DNA from: Micavibrio sp.
Lineage (GTDB): Bacteria; Pseudomonadota; Alphaproteobacteria; Micavibrionales; Micavibrionaceae
Assembly (NCBI GenBank): GCA_027066695.1
Contig: JAMONE010000065.1
Coordinates: 1 to 14,621 of the forward strand
Length of the DNA: 14,621 nt
Reading direction: 5' to 3'
Positions 6,456 to 14,065 of the stretch are shown piece after piece. The position numbers were made by a program, and so were the translations under genes. Numbering within the stretch: the first letter of the stretch is position 1; each line of letters begins with the position of its first letter. The notes under the pieces are model-generated. The model saw only the letters and a program-made list of their open reading frames with translations, made no database searches and was not told where the DNA came from.

Positions 6456-7046
6456 ATGAGCTTTGAGCTACCCGAACTACCCTTTGCCTATGACGCGCTA
6501 GAGCCGCATATGTCTAAAGAAACATTAGAATTTCACCATGACAAGCACCATAATGCTTATGTGGTAAATGGTAATAAAATCCTTGAAGGCTTGCCAAATA
6601 TGGGCGAGACGTTGGACGCGGTTGTTTTAAATGCACAAAAACAAAGCGAGGCAGGCCTGTTCAATAATGCAGGCCAGCACTGGAATCACACATTTTTCTG
6701 GAATTCATTATCGCCAAATGGCGGCGGAGTGCCAAGCGGCGAGCTTGCTATCGCTATAAATGATAGCTTTGAAACCTTCGCAAAATTCCGTGAAGCCTTT
6801 ATTCAAGGCGGAATAACGCAATTTGGCTCTGGCTGGGTGTGGCTGGTTAAAAACTCGGATGGCAAGCTGGAAATCACTAAAACCGCCAACGCCGACAGCC
6901 CGCTAACCCATGGTCAAACAGCATTGCTGGTTTGTGATGTCTGGGAGCATAGCTACTATATTGATTACCGCAACTTGCGCCTTAAATATTTGGAAGTCTT
7001 TATAGATAGCCTAGTCAACTGGGAATTCGCAGCAAGTAATTTATAG
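6456..7046 (+). CDS. sodB: Superoxide dismutase, iron type
   Basis: This enzyme converts superoxide to oxygen and hydrogen peroxide in the cytoplasm. The 196-residue length is normal. The metal ligands are in place: His in LEFHHDKHHNAYV, His in NNAGQHWNHTFFW, and Asp plus His in DVWEHSYYIDYRN. The Gln placed before HWNH in the N-terminal half, together with FGSGWVWLVKNSDGKL, points to an iron rather than manganese enzyme; cambialistic activity cannot be excluded. I start at 6456 rather than 6450 because of the ribosome binding site spacing. The gene is divergent from the small 80-residue gene and ends one base away from the end of the convergent 517-residue gene, with no terminator between them. 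Confidence 0.95.
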   Translation: MSFELPELPFAYDALEPHMSKETLEFHHDKHHNAYVVNGNKILEGLPNMGETLDAVVLNAQKQSEAGLFNNAGQHWNHTFFWNSLSPNGGGVPSGELAIAINDSFETFAKFREAFIQGGITQFGSGWVWLVKNSDGKLEITKTANADSPLTHGQTALLVCDVWEHSYYIDYRNLRLKYLEVFIDSLVNWEFAASNL

Positions 7047-7047
7047 A

Positions 7048-8601
7048 TCACTTCGGAGCATATGCAGAGCATGTTACATCGGGGAAATCGCGCTCTATCC
7101 CTTCGCATTGCTTTTCGTATGCATCTTTAGATATTGTACCGTTAGTATTATCAACATGTTGTTGCATAGTATCCGAAAGATTATTCTCCATCGTCGCAAT
7201 AGCCTTATCACGCTCAGCCTGGGCAAGGTCAGGATCAATTGCGTATTTTTCTAATAATCTATCTATACCGCTTTGAATCTGCTGCGGAATACCCTCTATT
7301 TGTTTCTCAGTATTTTCAGCAGCCCTTTTCACACCTTCAGCAATAGAACTATTTACCATATTATCGACACTTTCGCCTTCAAACATACGATAGCCAACTT
7401 TAGCACTTAAGGGAATATCATCGGTAACTTCATTAACGCCGCTTTGAATTTCCTCTAACCTTGCATTAATATTTCCCATCTCACCTTGAATTTCTTCACG
7501 TGCTGAATTTATAATATCTTCTATTTGACCATCCGTTAATTTTACTCTGAAATTCTTTAAGCGTGCAGCTAAAGCCTCATCATTATCATATGATTTTAAA
7601 ACCTCTCTTGTTGAGATTAGACGCTCTTCCTCTTCTGCTTGCACCTCGGCTTTATGCTCTTGATTTACTACTGGCTCAACTGGTTTAGCCGTAACTACGG
7701 GGGCTGCTTTTGCGGCATTTATAGCCGCAGCATGTTCATTAAATTTTTCCCATAAACCATCCATGGGGTTTGGCGCAGCAGCGGCAGCCTTTGCCGCAGC
7801 TGCATAACCAGCGTCCATTTTGGGCGACGTAACACTCGCAACAGGCACGTTTTCTGCCTTTTGCTGAATAGAAACATTATCGGTATTCAAAATAACATTT
7901 ACATCACTAATTATAATTTGCGGAGCAACATTATAATTACGAAGATGATCTAAACTATTACCTATTTCATCAATTAAAAACTTTTCAGCATCAATTTTTT
8001 TCAAGCTATCTGCGGAATGCTTCTCCACCTTCTCATCTTCCAACTCAAACTCTCTGAGTGAGAACGAATGTGTTAAATCATCTTTTGAGACATTATTATC
8101 ATCTATAATAAGCTCATTCGGCACAAGAACATTTGCATAGAGCTTTTCATCCCCTCTATCTACAGCCTCAAAATTAGCATCAAAAGCATCGCCTTCATCT
8201 ACTATTTCGCCAGTTTTAACATTGAAAGAAACCTTTGTAACCGCATCAGCATCAATTTTTATACCTTCATTATTTGTATAAATCTGTCTTCCGGTAGATT
8301 CTGTCCATTTAACCTGACCGCCTTCCACGTCAGGTTTTGCATCTGGGCGAGAGCTATATATCTCATTAACTTGAGCTTCATTCTTGAATACAATTTTGTC
8401 AAAAACTTCGTCCTCATTACGCTCCAGCCATGCGGAAAGACGCTCCTCACCTGCTTGTACGGTAAGAGGGTTACCTTGCTCTCCTTTAAGAGGGAAATAA
8501 GGATAATCCTTGGGGTAGTTTTCAGGGACATTGGCGCGTTGCTGCTCTACCACTTGCGTAGCATACATCGAAAGCGCGTCTGCATTATTAATATCAACCA
8601 T
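7048..8601 (-). CDS. Large acidic hypothetical protein, 517 residues, unrecognised
   Basis: I do not recognise this protein. It has no signal peptide and no membrane segment. Residues 1-260 are acidic and mixed in character. A low-complexity Ala-rich linker follows at about 260-320 (including AAAAKAAAAAP and repeated AAP/PV segments), with EEEER near its end. The C-terminal 190 residues are Glu/Gln/Ile-rich and probably helical or coiled coil (REEIQGEMGNINARLEEIQSG; RAAENTEKQIEGIPQQIQSGIDRLLEKY). The last 30 residues contain two cysteines in QCEGIERDFPDVTC. The layout of acidic head, Ala/Pro linker and coiled-coil tail suggests a structural, scaffold or secreted role, but nothing fixes it. 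The start is supported by AGGG 5 bases before the ATG and by a promoter-like sequence upstream. It converges on sodB with one base between the stop codons. Confidence 0.75.
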   Translation of the reverse strand: MVDINNADALSMYATQVVEQQRANVPENYPKDYPYFPLKGEQGNPLTVQAGEERLSAWLERNEDEVFDKIVFKNEAQVNEIYSSRPDAKPDVEGGQVKWTESTGRQIYTNNEGIKIDADAVTKVSFNVKTGEIVDEGDAFDANFEAVDRGDEKLYANVLVPNELIIDDNNVSKDDLTHSFSLREFELEDEKVEKHSADSLKKIDAEKFLIDEIGNSLDHLRNYNVAPQIIISDVNVILNTDNVSIQQKAENVPVASVTSPKMDAGYAAAAKAAAAAPNPMDGLWEKFNEHAAAINAAKAAPVVTAKPVEPVVNQEHKAEVQAEEEERLISTREVLKSYDNDEALAARLKNFRVKLTDGQIEDIINSAREEIQGEMGNINARLEEIQSGVNEVTDDIPLSAKVGYRMFEGESVDNMVNSSIAEGVKRAAENTEKQIEGIPQQIQSGIDRLLEKYAIDPDLAQAERDKAIATMENNLSDTMQQHVDNTNGTISKDAYEKQCEGIERDFPDVTCSAYAPK

Positions 8602-8614
8602 AAAAACCCTATAT

Positions 8615-8642
8615 ATTATATTTTAAGCAATCATAGCGTAAA
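8615..8642 (-). promoter_or_regulatory. Sigma-70-type promoter for the 517-residue gene
   Basis: On the minus strand TTTACG (8637-8642) and a consensus TATAAT (8615-8620) are separated by 16 bases. The predicted start near 8608 leaves a leader of only about 7 bases before the ATG at 8601, shorter than usual, so either the start site is earlier or the message is nearly leaderless. Confidence 0.5.
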
Positions 8643-8671
8643 ACTTTATAAAGATCAAGCTTTATGAAAAT

Positions 8672-9055
8672 CTATATAGGAAGTAAAGCGCATGCTAAGC
8701 GTCGCCCCTCTGCCATAAGGACATTATATGTTCGACACGCCGCCCCTGTATTCATAATATCAACGCTTAAGCCAGCGTTCTTAAAGTTTAACCTTAACTC
8801 TGCTGGCAAAAAAGACATATCAGCGCCGCAGCCCAGCAAAACTATATCAATTTCCTGTGATTGTTCTATCAAATCGGTGAAATGACGAGCCTCAAGCTTG
8901 GAAATATCTGTTATAGAATCGATATTCCACCGCCATGTTTTATCAGGAGTAACAATAATCGGATAATTATACGATACGTTTCTTACTTTAAATGAACCAT
9001 CAGAATATGAGTTTATAACCTGTTGATTTTCGCGGATAAGCGGGGTTATATCCAT
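8672..9055 (-). CDS. Mth938-like domain protein (COG3737 type)
   Basis: This 127-residue single-domain protein belongs to the Mth938-like/NDUFAF3 fold family. Visible hallmarks are the N-terminal DGSFKVRNVSYNYPIIVTPDKTWRW segment, the central VLLGCGADMSFLPAEL (family pattern LLGTG) and the MNTGAACRTYNVLMAEGRRLACALLPI end (pattern MDTGAACRTYNVL, highly characteristic). In mitochondria the relative NDUFAF3 helps assemble complex I; the bacterial role is not established. The gene lies 4 bases after secF on the same strand, a linkage I regard as typical for Alphaproteobacteria, so it is co-transcribed with the sec genes and could assist membrane protein assembly. The ribosome binding site is weak, fitting translation coupled to secF. 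Confidence 0.88.
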   Translation of the reverse strand: MDITPLIRENQQVINSYSDGSFKVRNVSYNYPIIVTPDKTWRWNIDSITDISKLEARHFTDLIEQSQEIDIVLLGCGADMSFLPAELRLNFKNAGLSVDIMNTGAACRTYNVLMAEGRRLACALLPI

Positions 9056-9059
9056 TATT

Positions 9060-10046
9060 TTATGTTTCTACAATCACTTCGGGATCACCTGCAACTGGCG
9101 GTTTTTCCGATGGGGGCGTGCTACGGCGTACATTCATGAACATCAGCACTGGCGATGCAACAAAGATGGATGAATAAGTACCGATTAAAATACCAAATAT
9201 CAACGCATATACAAACCCGCGTATAACTTCACCACCAAACACATATAGTGAAACCAAAGCCAAAAGCGTTGTAACCGATGTCATCAATGTTCGTGATAAT
9301 GTTTGATTAACAGAGAAATTAAACAGCTCACCTAGCGGTTTTTTCTTATATTTGCGCAAATTCTCACGAATGCGATCAAACACCACAACCGTATCATTGA
9401 TTGAATAGCCTGCAATCATCAAAATAGCCGCCACAGTAGAAAGATTAAACTCCATCTGCGTTAGCGCAAATAACCCAATTGTTGCAATTGCATCATGCGC
9501 CAGCGCAACAATTGCCGCTATTCCGAACTGCCACTCAAAACGAAACCAAATATATGTAAGTATCCCAAGCAGCGAGAATATAATAGCGTAAAGCCCTTTG
9601 ACTTTAAGCTCTTTACCAACTTGCGGCCCAACAAATTCAATACGGCGATAATCTACTATTTGACCTTCAAAAGCAGAATCCAACGCCTCTCGCACGGTTA
9701 TTATAGCCAGATTATTAGGCTCAGAATCGCCCTTTTGCCACCCTGAAGGCTTTTTTTGCTCTGGCAAGCGAATAAGCAAATCATCAACTTGCCCAAACTC
9801 TTGAATAGAAATAGAGCCAAGCCCAAGAGTATTAAGCGCAGTTCGCAACATTTCCAAGTCAGGAACAACAGGTGTGCGCACCTCAATAACAGTGCCGCCC
9901 GTAAAATCAATCCCGAGATTCAAGCCTTTTTGCGCCGTCACCCCGATAGAGCCAAATATTATTATAGCTGAAAATATAAAGGCAATCATCCGCATGCCAA
10001 TAAAATTTACATTACTATTTTGAGGGACATATCTTAATCCACGCAT
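9060..10046 (-). CDS. secF: Protein translocase subunit SecF
   Basis: SecF forms the SecDF complex with SecD, which uses the proton gradient to pull proteins through SecYEG on the periplasmic side. The 328 residues show one N-terminal membrane helix (about 17-36), the family signature GLNLGIDFTGGTVIEV at 41-56, a periplasmic P domain, and five further helices between about 150 and 305. The motif GYSINDTVVVFDRIREN at 213-229 contains the Asp near the proton path. The C-terminus ends in a short Pro/Glu-rich tail. It follows secD by 16 bases and precedes the Mth938-like gene by 4, so the three genes form one transcription unit. Confidence 0.97.
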   Translation of the reverse strand: MRGLRYVPQNSNVNFIGMRMIAFIFSAIIIFGSIGVTAQKGLNLGIDFTGGTVIEVRTPVVPDLEMLRTALNTLGLGSISIQEFGQVDDLLIRLPEQKKPSGWQKGDSEPNNLAIITVREALDSAFEGQIVDYRRIEFVGPQVGKELKVKGLYAIIFSLLGILTYIWFRFEWQFGIAAIVALAHDAIATIGLFALTQMEFNLSTVAAILMIAGYSINDTVVVFDRIRENLRKYKKKPLGELFNFSVNQTLSRTLMTSVTTLLALVSLYVFGGEVIRGFVYALIFGILIGTYSSIFVASPVLMFMNVRRSTPPSEKPPVAGDPEVIVET

Positions 10047-10062
10047 AATTTTTCCCCTATCC

Positions 10063-11616
10063 TTAAATCGGAATCTTTTTTGGATTTGTTTTCTTAATCC
10101 AGAAAATAACCAGTAACCGCGTAACCATAATAGCCGAGAAGAACGACGTTATAATCCCTATTCCAAGCGTTACAGAAAACCCTTTAATCGGCCCTGTCCC
10201 AAAAGAGAACAGGATAATCGCCGCAATTAATGTTGTCAGATTAGAGTCAATAATAGTTCCCATAGCCCGCGAATAACCAGCATCAATAGATGATATAGCT
10301 GATCTTCCATTTGCAATTTCCTCGCGGATACGCTCAAATATAAGGACATTTGCATCCACAGCCATACCAACGGTAAGCACAATTCCTGCAATCCCCGGCA
10401 GCGTAAGTGTCGCCTGCAAGCTTGATAACAGCGCAAGGATAAGCGCAATATTAACCACCAAAGCAACATTGGCCATTAATCCAAAAATACCATAGCTGAT
10501 AAACATAAAGATAAGCACAAAGGCAAGGCCGATAAGGCTTGCAATTTTCCCTGCTGCAACAGAATCCGCGCCAAGAGAAGGGCCTACGGTGCGTTCCTCT
10601 ACGACTTCCATATCCGCAGGAAGTGCGCCAGCGCGAAGCAATAATGATAAATCCGATGCTTCCTTAACGTCAAAGCCACCAGATATTTGCCCGCTCCCGC
10701 CGCATATAGCCTCATTAATTACAGGCGCAGAGATAATTTCATTATCCAAAACAATAGCAAATGGCTTATTCACATTCTTACGTGTAACAGAGCAGAATTT
10801 CCGCGACCCGACAGCATTAAGGCGAAAACTAACAACTGGCTGGCCACTTTGATTAAATGAAGGCTGCGCGTTATCAAGCATATCACCTGTGATAATCGGA
10901 CGCTTTTCTATGCTCATTTTACGCATTGGCTCATCAGCATATGGAAGAGAAATATCCGTATAACGCTTGCGATCTTGTGAGCCAGCCAAATGAAAGCCAA
11001 GCTGCGCGGTTTTCCCGACTAATTTACGAAGCTGCGCCGAATCCGCGCCCGGCACTTGTATAACAACGCGGCGAACACCTTGACGCTGGATCACAGGCTC
11101 GGTCGTGCCAAGCTCATCAATACGTCGGCGCACAACCTCTATCACTTGCGAGATAGTTTGATCTTGCACTTCCTTAACATAAGCATCACCCATCTTAACG
11201 ATAAAACCAGCAGCATCGCCGCTTGCCGTAATAATTAAACGAGCATCATTTCTGCGTATCATGCTTTTAAGTATTTTAGCATCCTCAGCTGATTGCAAAT
11301 CAATTTGCACGCCGCGCTCTATCAGGCTTATATTTTTCTTGGAAAGCTTTTTCTCTTTTATGAAAGATTTAAAATCCTCCGCCAGCATTTCTGCGCGTTC
11401 AACGAATACTTTATCCATATCAACTTCATAGAGCAAATGCGCGCCGCCGCGTAAATCAAGCCCGAGATTAACCGTTTTCTTTGGCATCCAGTTAGGCAAT
11501 GACTCCTGCATCCATTTATGAGCATCCGCGCCCACCATATTCGGCGAACTATAAGCAATGCCGTACATGCACACAGCCAAAATAAGAAAAATTTTCCAAC
11601 GGGCAATTTGTATCAT
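10063..11616 (-). CDS. secD: Protein translocase subunit SecD
   Basis: SecD is the larger half of the proton-driven SecDF accessory complex. The 517 residues are normal for alphaproteobacteria. An N-terminal membrane helix (about 7-24) is followed by NLGLDLRGGAHLLYEVD from residue 50 (family motif), a large periplasmic region including VVRRRIDELGTTEPVIQRQG at 161-180, and five helices from about 356 to 506. GMAVDANVLIFERIREE at 417-433 carries D421, the conserved Asp of the proton path. It lies 9 bases after yajC and 16 before secF, giving the standard yajC-secD-secF order. Confidence 0.97.
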   Translation of the reverse strand: MIQIARWKIFLILAVCMYGIAYSSPNMVGADAHKWMQESLPNWMPKKTVNLGLDLRGGAHLLYEVDMDKVFVERAEMLAEDFKSFIKEKKLSKKNISLIERGVQIDLQSAEDAKILKSMIRRNDARLIITASGDAAGFIVKMGDAYVKEVQDQTISQVIEVVRRRIDELGTTEPVIQRQGVRRVVIQVPGADSAQLRKLVGKTAQLGFHLAGSQDRKRYTDISLPYADEPMRKMSIEKRPIITGDMLDNAQPSFNQSGQPVVSFRLNAVGSRKFCSVTRKNVNKPFAIVLDNEIISAPVINEAICGGSGQISGGFDVKEASDLSLLLRAGALPADMEVVEERTVGPSLGADSVAAGKIASLIGLAFVLIFMFISYGIFGLMANVALVVNIALILALLSSLQATLTLPGIAGIVLTVGMAVDANVLIFERIREEIANGRSAISSIDAGYSRAMGTIIDSNLTTLIAAIILFSFGTGPIKGFSVTLGIGIITSFFSAIMVTRLLVIFWIKKTNPKKIPI

Positions 11617-11625
11617 AATGATCTA

Positions 11626-12120
11626 CTACGCTTTTTTAGTATCTTTTTTAGTATCTTTTTTAGTATCTTTTTTAGTATCTTTTTTAGTGTCTTTTTTAGA
11701 AGACTTCTTAGTTGATTTCTTCTCTTTTTCAGATTTAGAAGCAGTTTTTTTATCTGAACTCGCCACAGTTTTAGGCTTAAGCTCTGTCTTGCCCTGTATC
11801 ATAGAACGCATAGCCGTAACTTTCACGCCGTTACCAAGGTCAACCAAGACCTCTTTATCATCAATAACTTTTTCAACCCTGCCGACAAGGCCACCGCCCG
11901 TTACAATGCGATCACCTTTTTTAAGGTCAGACAGCATATTGCTATGCTCTTTAAAGCGGCGTTGCTGCGGCATAATGAGTAAAAGATAGAACAAGCCAAC
12001 AAGAACAAGAACAAGCCCCATATTCATCATAAAGGCATCCATAGGGGACGGCGCATTCGCCAAATCAATAAGTTCATCGCTTGCATCTGCCATTTGGGCA
12101 TAAGCCTTGGAAATCAGCAT
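11626..12120 (-). CDS. yajC: Preprotein translocase subunit YajC with an extended lysine-rich tail
   Basis: YajC is a one-helix inner-membrane protein that associates with SecDF and YidC. The membrane segment lies at about residues 33-51 (MGLVLVLVGLFYLLLIMP), directly followed by the family signature PQQRRFKEHSNML and the small domain LKKGDRIVTGGGLVGRVEKV. The core ends near residue 115. The protein is 164 residues, longer than the common length of about 110, because of a Lys/Ser/Thr-rich extension ending in repeated TKKD units that come from a 12-base DNA repeat. AAGGAG 7 bases before the ATG gives a strong ribosome binding site. The 130-base gap upstream may contain a promoter, but I could not identify one. 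Confidence 0.94.
   Translation of the reverse strand: MLISKAYAQMADASDELIDLANAPSPMDAFMMNMGLVLVLVGLFYLLLIMPQQRRFKEHSNMLSDLKKGDRIVTGGGLVGRVEKVIDDKEVLVDLGNGVKVTAMRSMIQGKTELKPKTVASSDKKTASKSEKEKKSTKKSSKKDTKKDTKKDTKKDTKKDTKKA
11641..11700 (-). repeat. 12-base tandem repeat in the 3' end of yajC
   Basis: Four perfect copies of ATCTTTTTTAGT (plus-strand reading) cover 11641-11688, followed by a one-sided variant at 11689-11700 and preceded by a degenerate unit at 11629-11640. Each unit encodes four residues of the TKKD pattern. Unit changes keep the reading frame. Confidence 0.95.
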
Positions 12121-12250
12121 ATTAATGCTCCTTAACTTTAAAAAATCAAATAATCTTGAGGGAATATAAAGATAATCACGCCAAAGGCAAGGGCTGTTAT
12201 CTAAACACAGCTAAATAATGCACTAAATTCTACGCCGCGAGGCTTTCAAG

Positions 12251-12403
12251 TTATGCAACGCGCCCCTTAACTTTGATTGAAGCCTTACGCCCATAAATCT
12301 CGTAAGCAATAATCCCTCCACCAACGCCCATAAACACAAGCCCCATAAACAAAAGGCCAATTTGCTGCCATGCGAACATTGCATCAAAGATAAAATCAAA
12401 CAT
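12251..12403 (-). CDS. Small one-helix membrane protein, 50 residues; possible shortened DUF3592 relative
   Basis: The protein starts MFDFIFDAMFAWQQIGLL, has one membrane helix at about residues 16-35 ending in a glycine run (GVGGGIIAYEIY), and stops after KVKGRVA. Its ATG lies 6 bases past the LytM gene stop, with GGAG 9 bases ahead inside that gene, so translation from the same message is plausible. The order of helix, YEIY and a KGRVxG-like end resembles the N-terminus of DUF3592-type membrane proteins, which normally continue with a beta domain and a second helix. Here a stop follows, and 130 bases remain before yajC without an obvious continuation in another frame. Either the gene is truncated or this is a genuine small protein. 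Confidence 0.6.
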   Translation of the reverse strand: MFDFIFDAMFAWQQIGLLFMGLVFMGVGGGIIAYEIYGRKASIKVKGRVA

Positions 12404-12409
12404 TATTAG

Positions 12410-13354
12410 TTACTCCATATATTTAACGGGGTTCATAGCAGAAGTACCCCTGCGCACTTCAAAGTGAAGCTGCGGTACAGATACCGAGCCAGTAGAGCCG
12501 ACTTTACCGATACTCACGCCGCGTTTAACAATCTGCCCCTTCTTCACCAACATTTTATCCAGATGTGCATAGGCGGTCATCCATTGTTTATCATGGCGCA
12601 CTAATATAAGATTTCCCGAGCCTTTAAGCGCATTACCAGCATAAACAACCACGCCATTCTCCGCGACTTTAACAGGAGTTCCCCTTGGCGCGGCGATATT
12701 TATTCCGTCATTATGAAGTCCGCTTTTCTTTGCTCCGTAATTTGATAGAACCCTGCCGCGCACAGGACGTAAAAACTTGGATGAAGCACGTTTAGGAGCG
12801 CGCCGCTTAACCTTTGATATATACAGGCTTTTAGGCTTTTGGTACTGCTGCGCTGGCTTGCCCTGTGGCACAGGCACACCATCTTGAATAATTGCTGGCT
12901 GCACAGGCTTTGGCTTTACCACCTTCTCTTTTTGTTTACGCACAATAGAAGGCAGGCGCAAAGCCTGCCCTACCCTCAAAATATAAGGAGAGCGAAGGCC
13001 GTTCAACCGCACAATTTCAGAGCTATCCACGCCAAACATCCTTGATACACCATAAAGCGTATCACCGCCTTGCACCCTGTATTCACGCGGCGGAGGAAGG
13101 CGCAAACGCTGCCCCTCATAGAGCTTGAATGGTGATCTCATACGATTTAACACCACAATATCACGCATAGGAAGCCGATAAGCATTTGATATGCTATAGA
13201 GCGTATCACCATACACAACATTATGCACCCCAGCACTACCCGCGCCACTATTTTGCCCGTGATGCATTACAGGCGCAGGACTGCGATTGCCCATACCAAA
13301 ACATGATGTCAGCAGCAAAGAAATAGCAACAAGAAAAATCGAACGAAAGCTCAT
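12410..13354 (-). CDS. LysM-LytM lipoprotein, NlpD/DipM-like, catalytically degenerate
   Basis: A lipoprotein signal peptide (residues 1-17) ends in LLTSC with Cys18 as the lipidation site. Two LysM peptidoglycan-binding domains follow at about 44-87 and 91-135, then a basic Pro-rich linker (138-194) and an M23/LytM domain at 196-312. The M23 zinc ligands are largely absent: the HxxxD position reads N-D-G-I-N (215-219) and the final HxH reads Q-L-H (295-297), while H264 in AYAH is kept. E. coli NlpD, which activates the amidase AmiC instead of cutting murein, is degenerate at the same places. I therefore expect an amidase activator in cell separation, located in the outer membrane facing the periplasm. 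No Shine-Dalgarno sequence is visible before the ATG. It lies 27 bases after pcm. Confidence 0.9.
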   Translation of the reverse strand: MSFRSIFLVAISLLLTSCFGMGNRSPAPVMHHGQNSGAGSAGVHNVVYGDTLYSISNAYRLPMRDIVVLNRMRSPFKLYEGQRLRLPPPREYRVQGGDTLYGVSRMFGVDSSEIVRLNGLRSPYILRVGQALRLPSIVRKQKEKVVKPKPVQPAIIQDGVPVPQGKPAQQYQKPKSLYISKVKRRAPKRASSKFLRPVRGRVLSNYGAKKSGLHNDGINIAAPRGTPVKVAENGVVVYAGNALKGSGNLILVRHDKQWMTAYAHLDKMLVKKGQIVKRGVSIGKVGSTGSVSVPQLHFEVRRGTSAMNPVKYME

Positions 13355-13381
13355 AAGGGGTATACTACATGTAATAACAAA

Positions 13382-14059
13382 CTAAATCATGTCATTTTTT
13401 TCATCGGAAATATCAGGAAGCAAAGGAACAAAGCGCACAGGTAAAATATCGCGCACAGAGTAAGCTTCCTCGCTCTCGCGCTTATATAATTTAAGCATCT
13501 GATCGCCAGATATGCCCACAGGAATAATCATCTTGCCGCCGATTTTAAGCTGGTCAAACAAGGCTTGCGGTGGCTTAGCGCGCGCGGCGGCGGTAACAAT
13601 AATCTTATCAAATGGCGCAGGATTAGAGCCATTAATGGTCGGCCAGCCCTTCATTCCATCTGCCACAATAGCCGTGATATTACGAATTTTCAAACGCTCC
13701 AAACGCTTTTGCGCATCTATGGATAAATGCTTATGCCGCTCGATGGTATAAACCCTGCGCGCTAGATGTGATAGCACAGCGCATTGATAACCGCAGCCAG
13801 TGCCGATTTCCAGCACCATATCTCTATCCATAATTTCCAGAGCTTCGCTCATTTTAGCAACTACCAAAGGCTGGCTGATTGTCTGACCAAGCCCAATAGG
13901 AAGCGCCATATCCTCCCACGCTTGATCGCGGCTATGCGCAGGCACGAACTCTTCACGCGGCGTACGCTCAATCGCCGAAAGCACGTCAGTATCCACAATC
14001 CCCTTGGTGCGAAGATCCATAATAAGGCGAATACGTTTATTTGCGGCTTGGGTGTTCAT
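13382..14059 (-). CDS. pcm: Protein-L-isoaspartate O-methyltransferase
   Basis: This enzyme methylates abnormal L-isoaspartyl residues using S-adenosylmethionine, starting their conversion back to aspartate. The 225 residues show the N-terminal helix region ending in TPREEFVPAHSRDQAWEDMALPIG, the active-site stretch GQTISQP at 58-64, SAM motif I VLEIGTGCGYQ at 82-92 and DKIIVTAAA at 151-159. The C-terminus is the usual strand region GGKMIIPVG. It starts 6 bases after the unknown upstream gene and precedes the NlpD-like gene by 27 bases; pcm next to an NlpD gene is common across Proteobacteria. The usual partner surE is not seen upstream, where an unrecognised gene stands instead. Confidence 0.96.
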   Translation of the reverse strand: MNTQAANKRIRLIMDLRTKGIVDTDVLSAIERTPREEFVPAHSRDQAWEDMALPIGLGQTISQPLVVAKMSEALEIMDRDMVLEIGTGCGYQCAVLSHLARRVYTIERHKHLSIDAQKRLERLKIRNITAIVADGMKGWPTINGSNPAPFDKIIVTAAARAKPPQALFDQLKIGGKMIIPVGISGDQMLKLYKRESEEAYSVRDILPVRFVPLLPDISDEKNDMI

Positions 14060-14065
14060 GGCGGT

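Noticed and set aside
8644..8665. Hairpin ATAAAG/CTTTAT with a short T run as a terminator for the sec operon
   Set aside because: The stem is only 6 A/T-dominated pairs and the following T run is four bases; it overlaps the promoter region of the next gene. Too weak to call.
11558..11989. Plus-strand open frame with repeated FLVS units opposite yajC
   Set aside because: It is the antisense reading of the TKKD repeat of YajC. The YajC frame has the family signature and a strong ribosome binding site, so the plus-strand frame is a shadow.
12200..12230. Hairpin GCTGT/ACAGC between the 50-residue gene and yajC as a terminator
   Set aside because: Five-base stem with a 9-base loop and no T tract.
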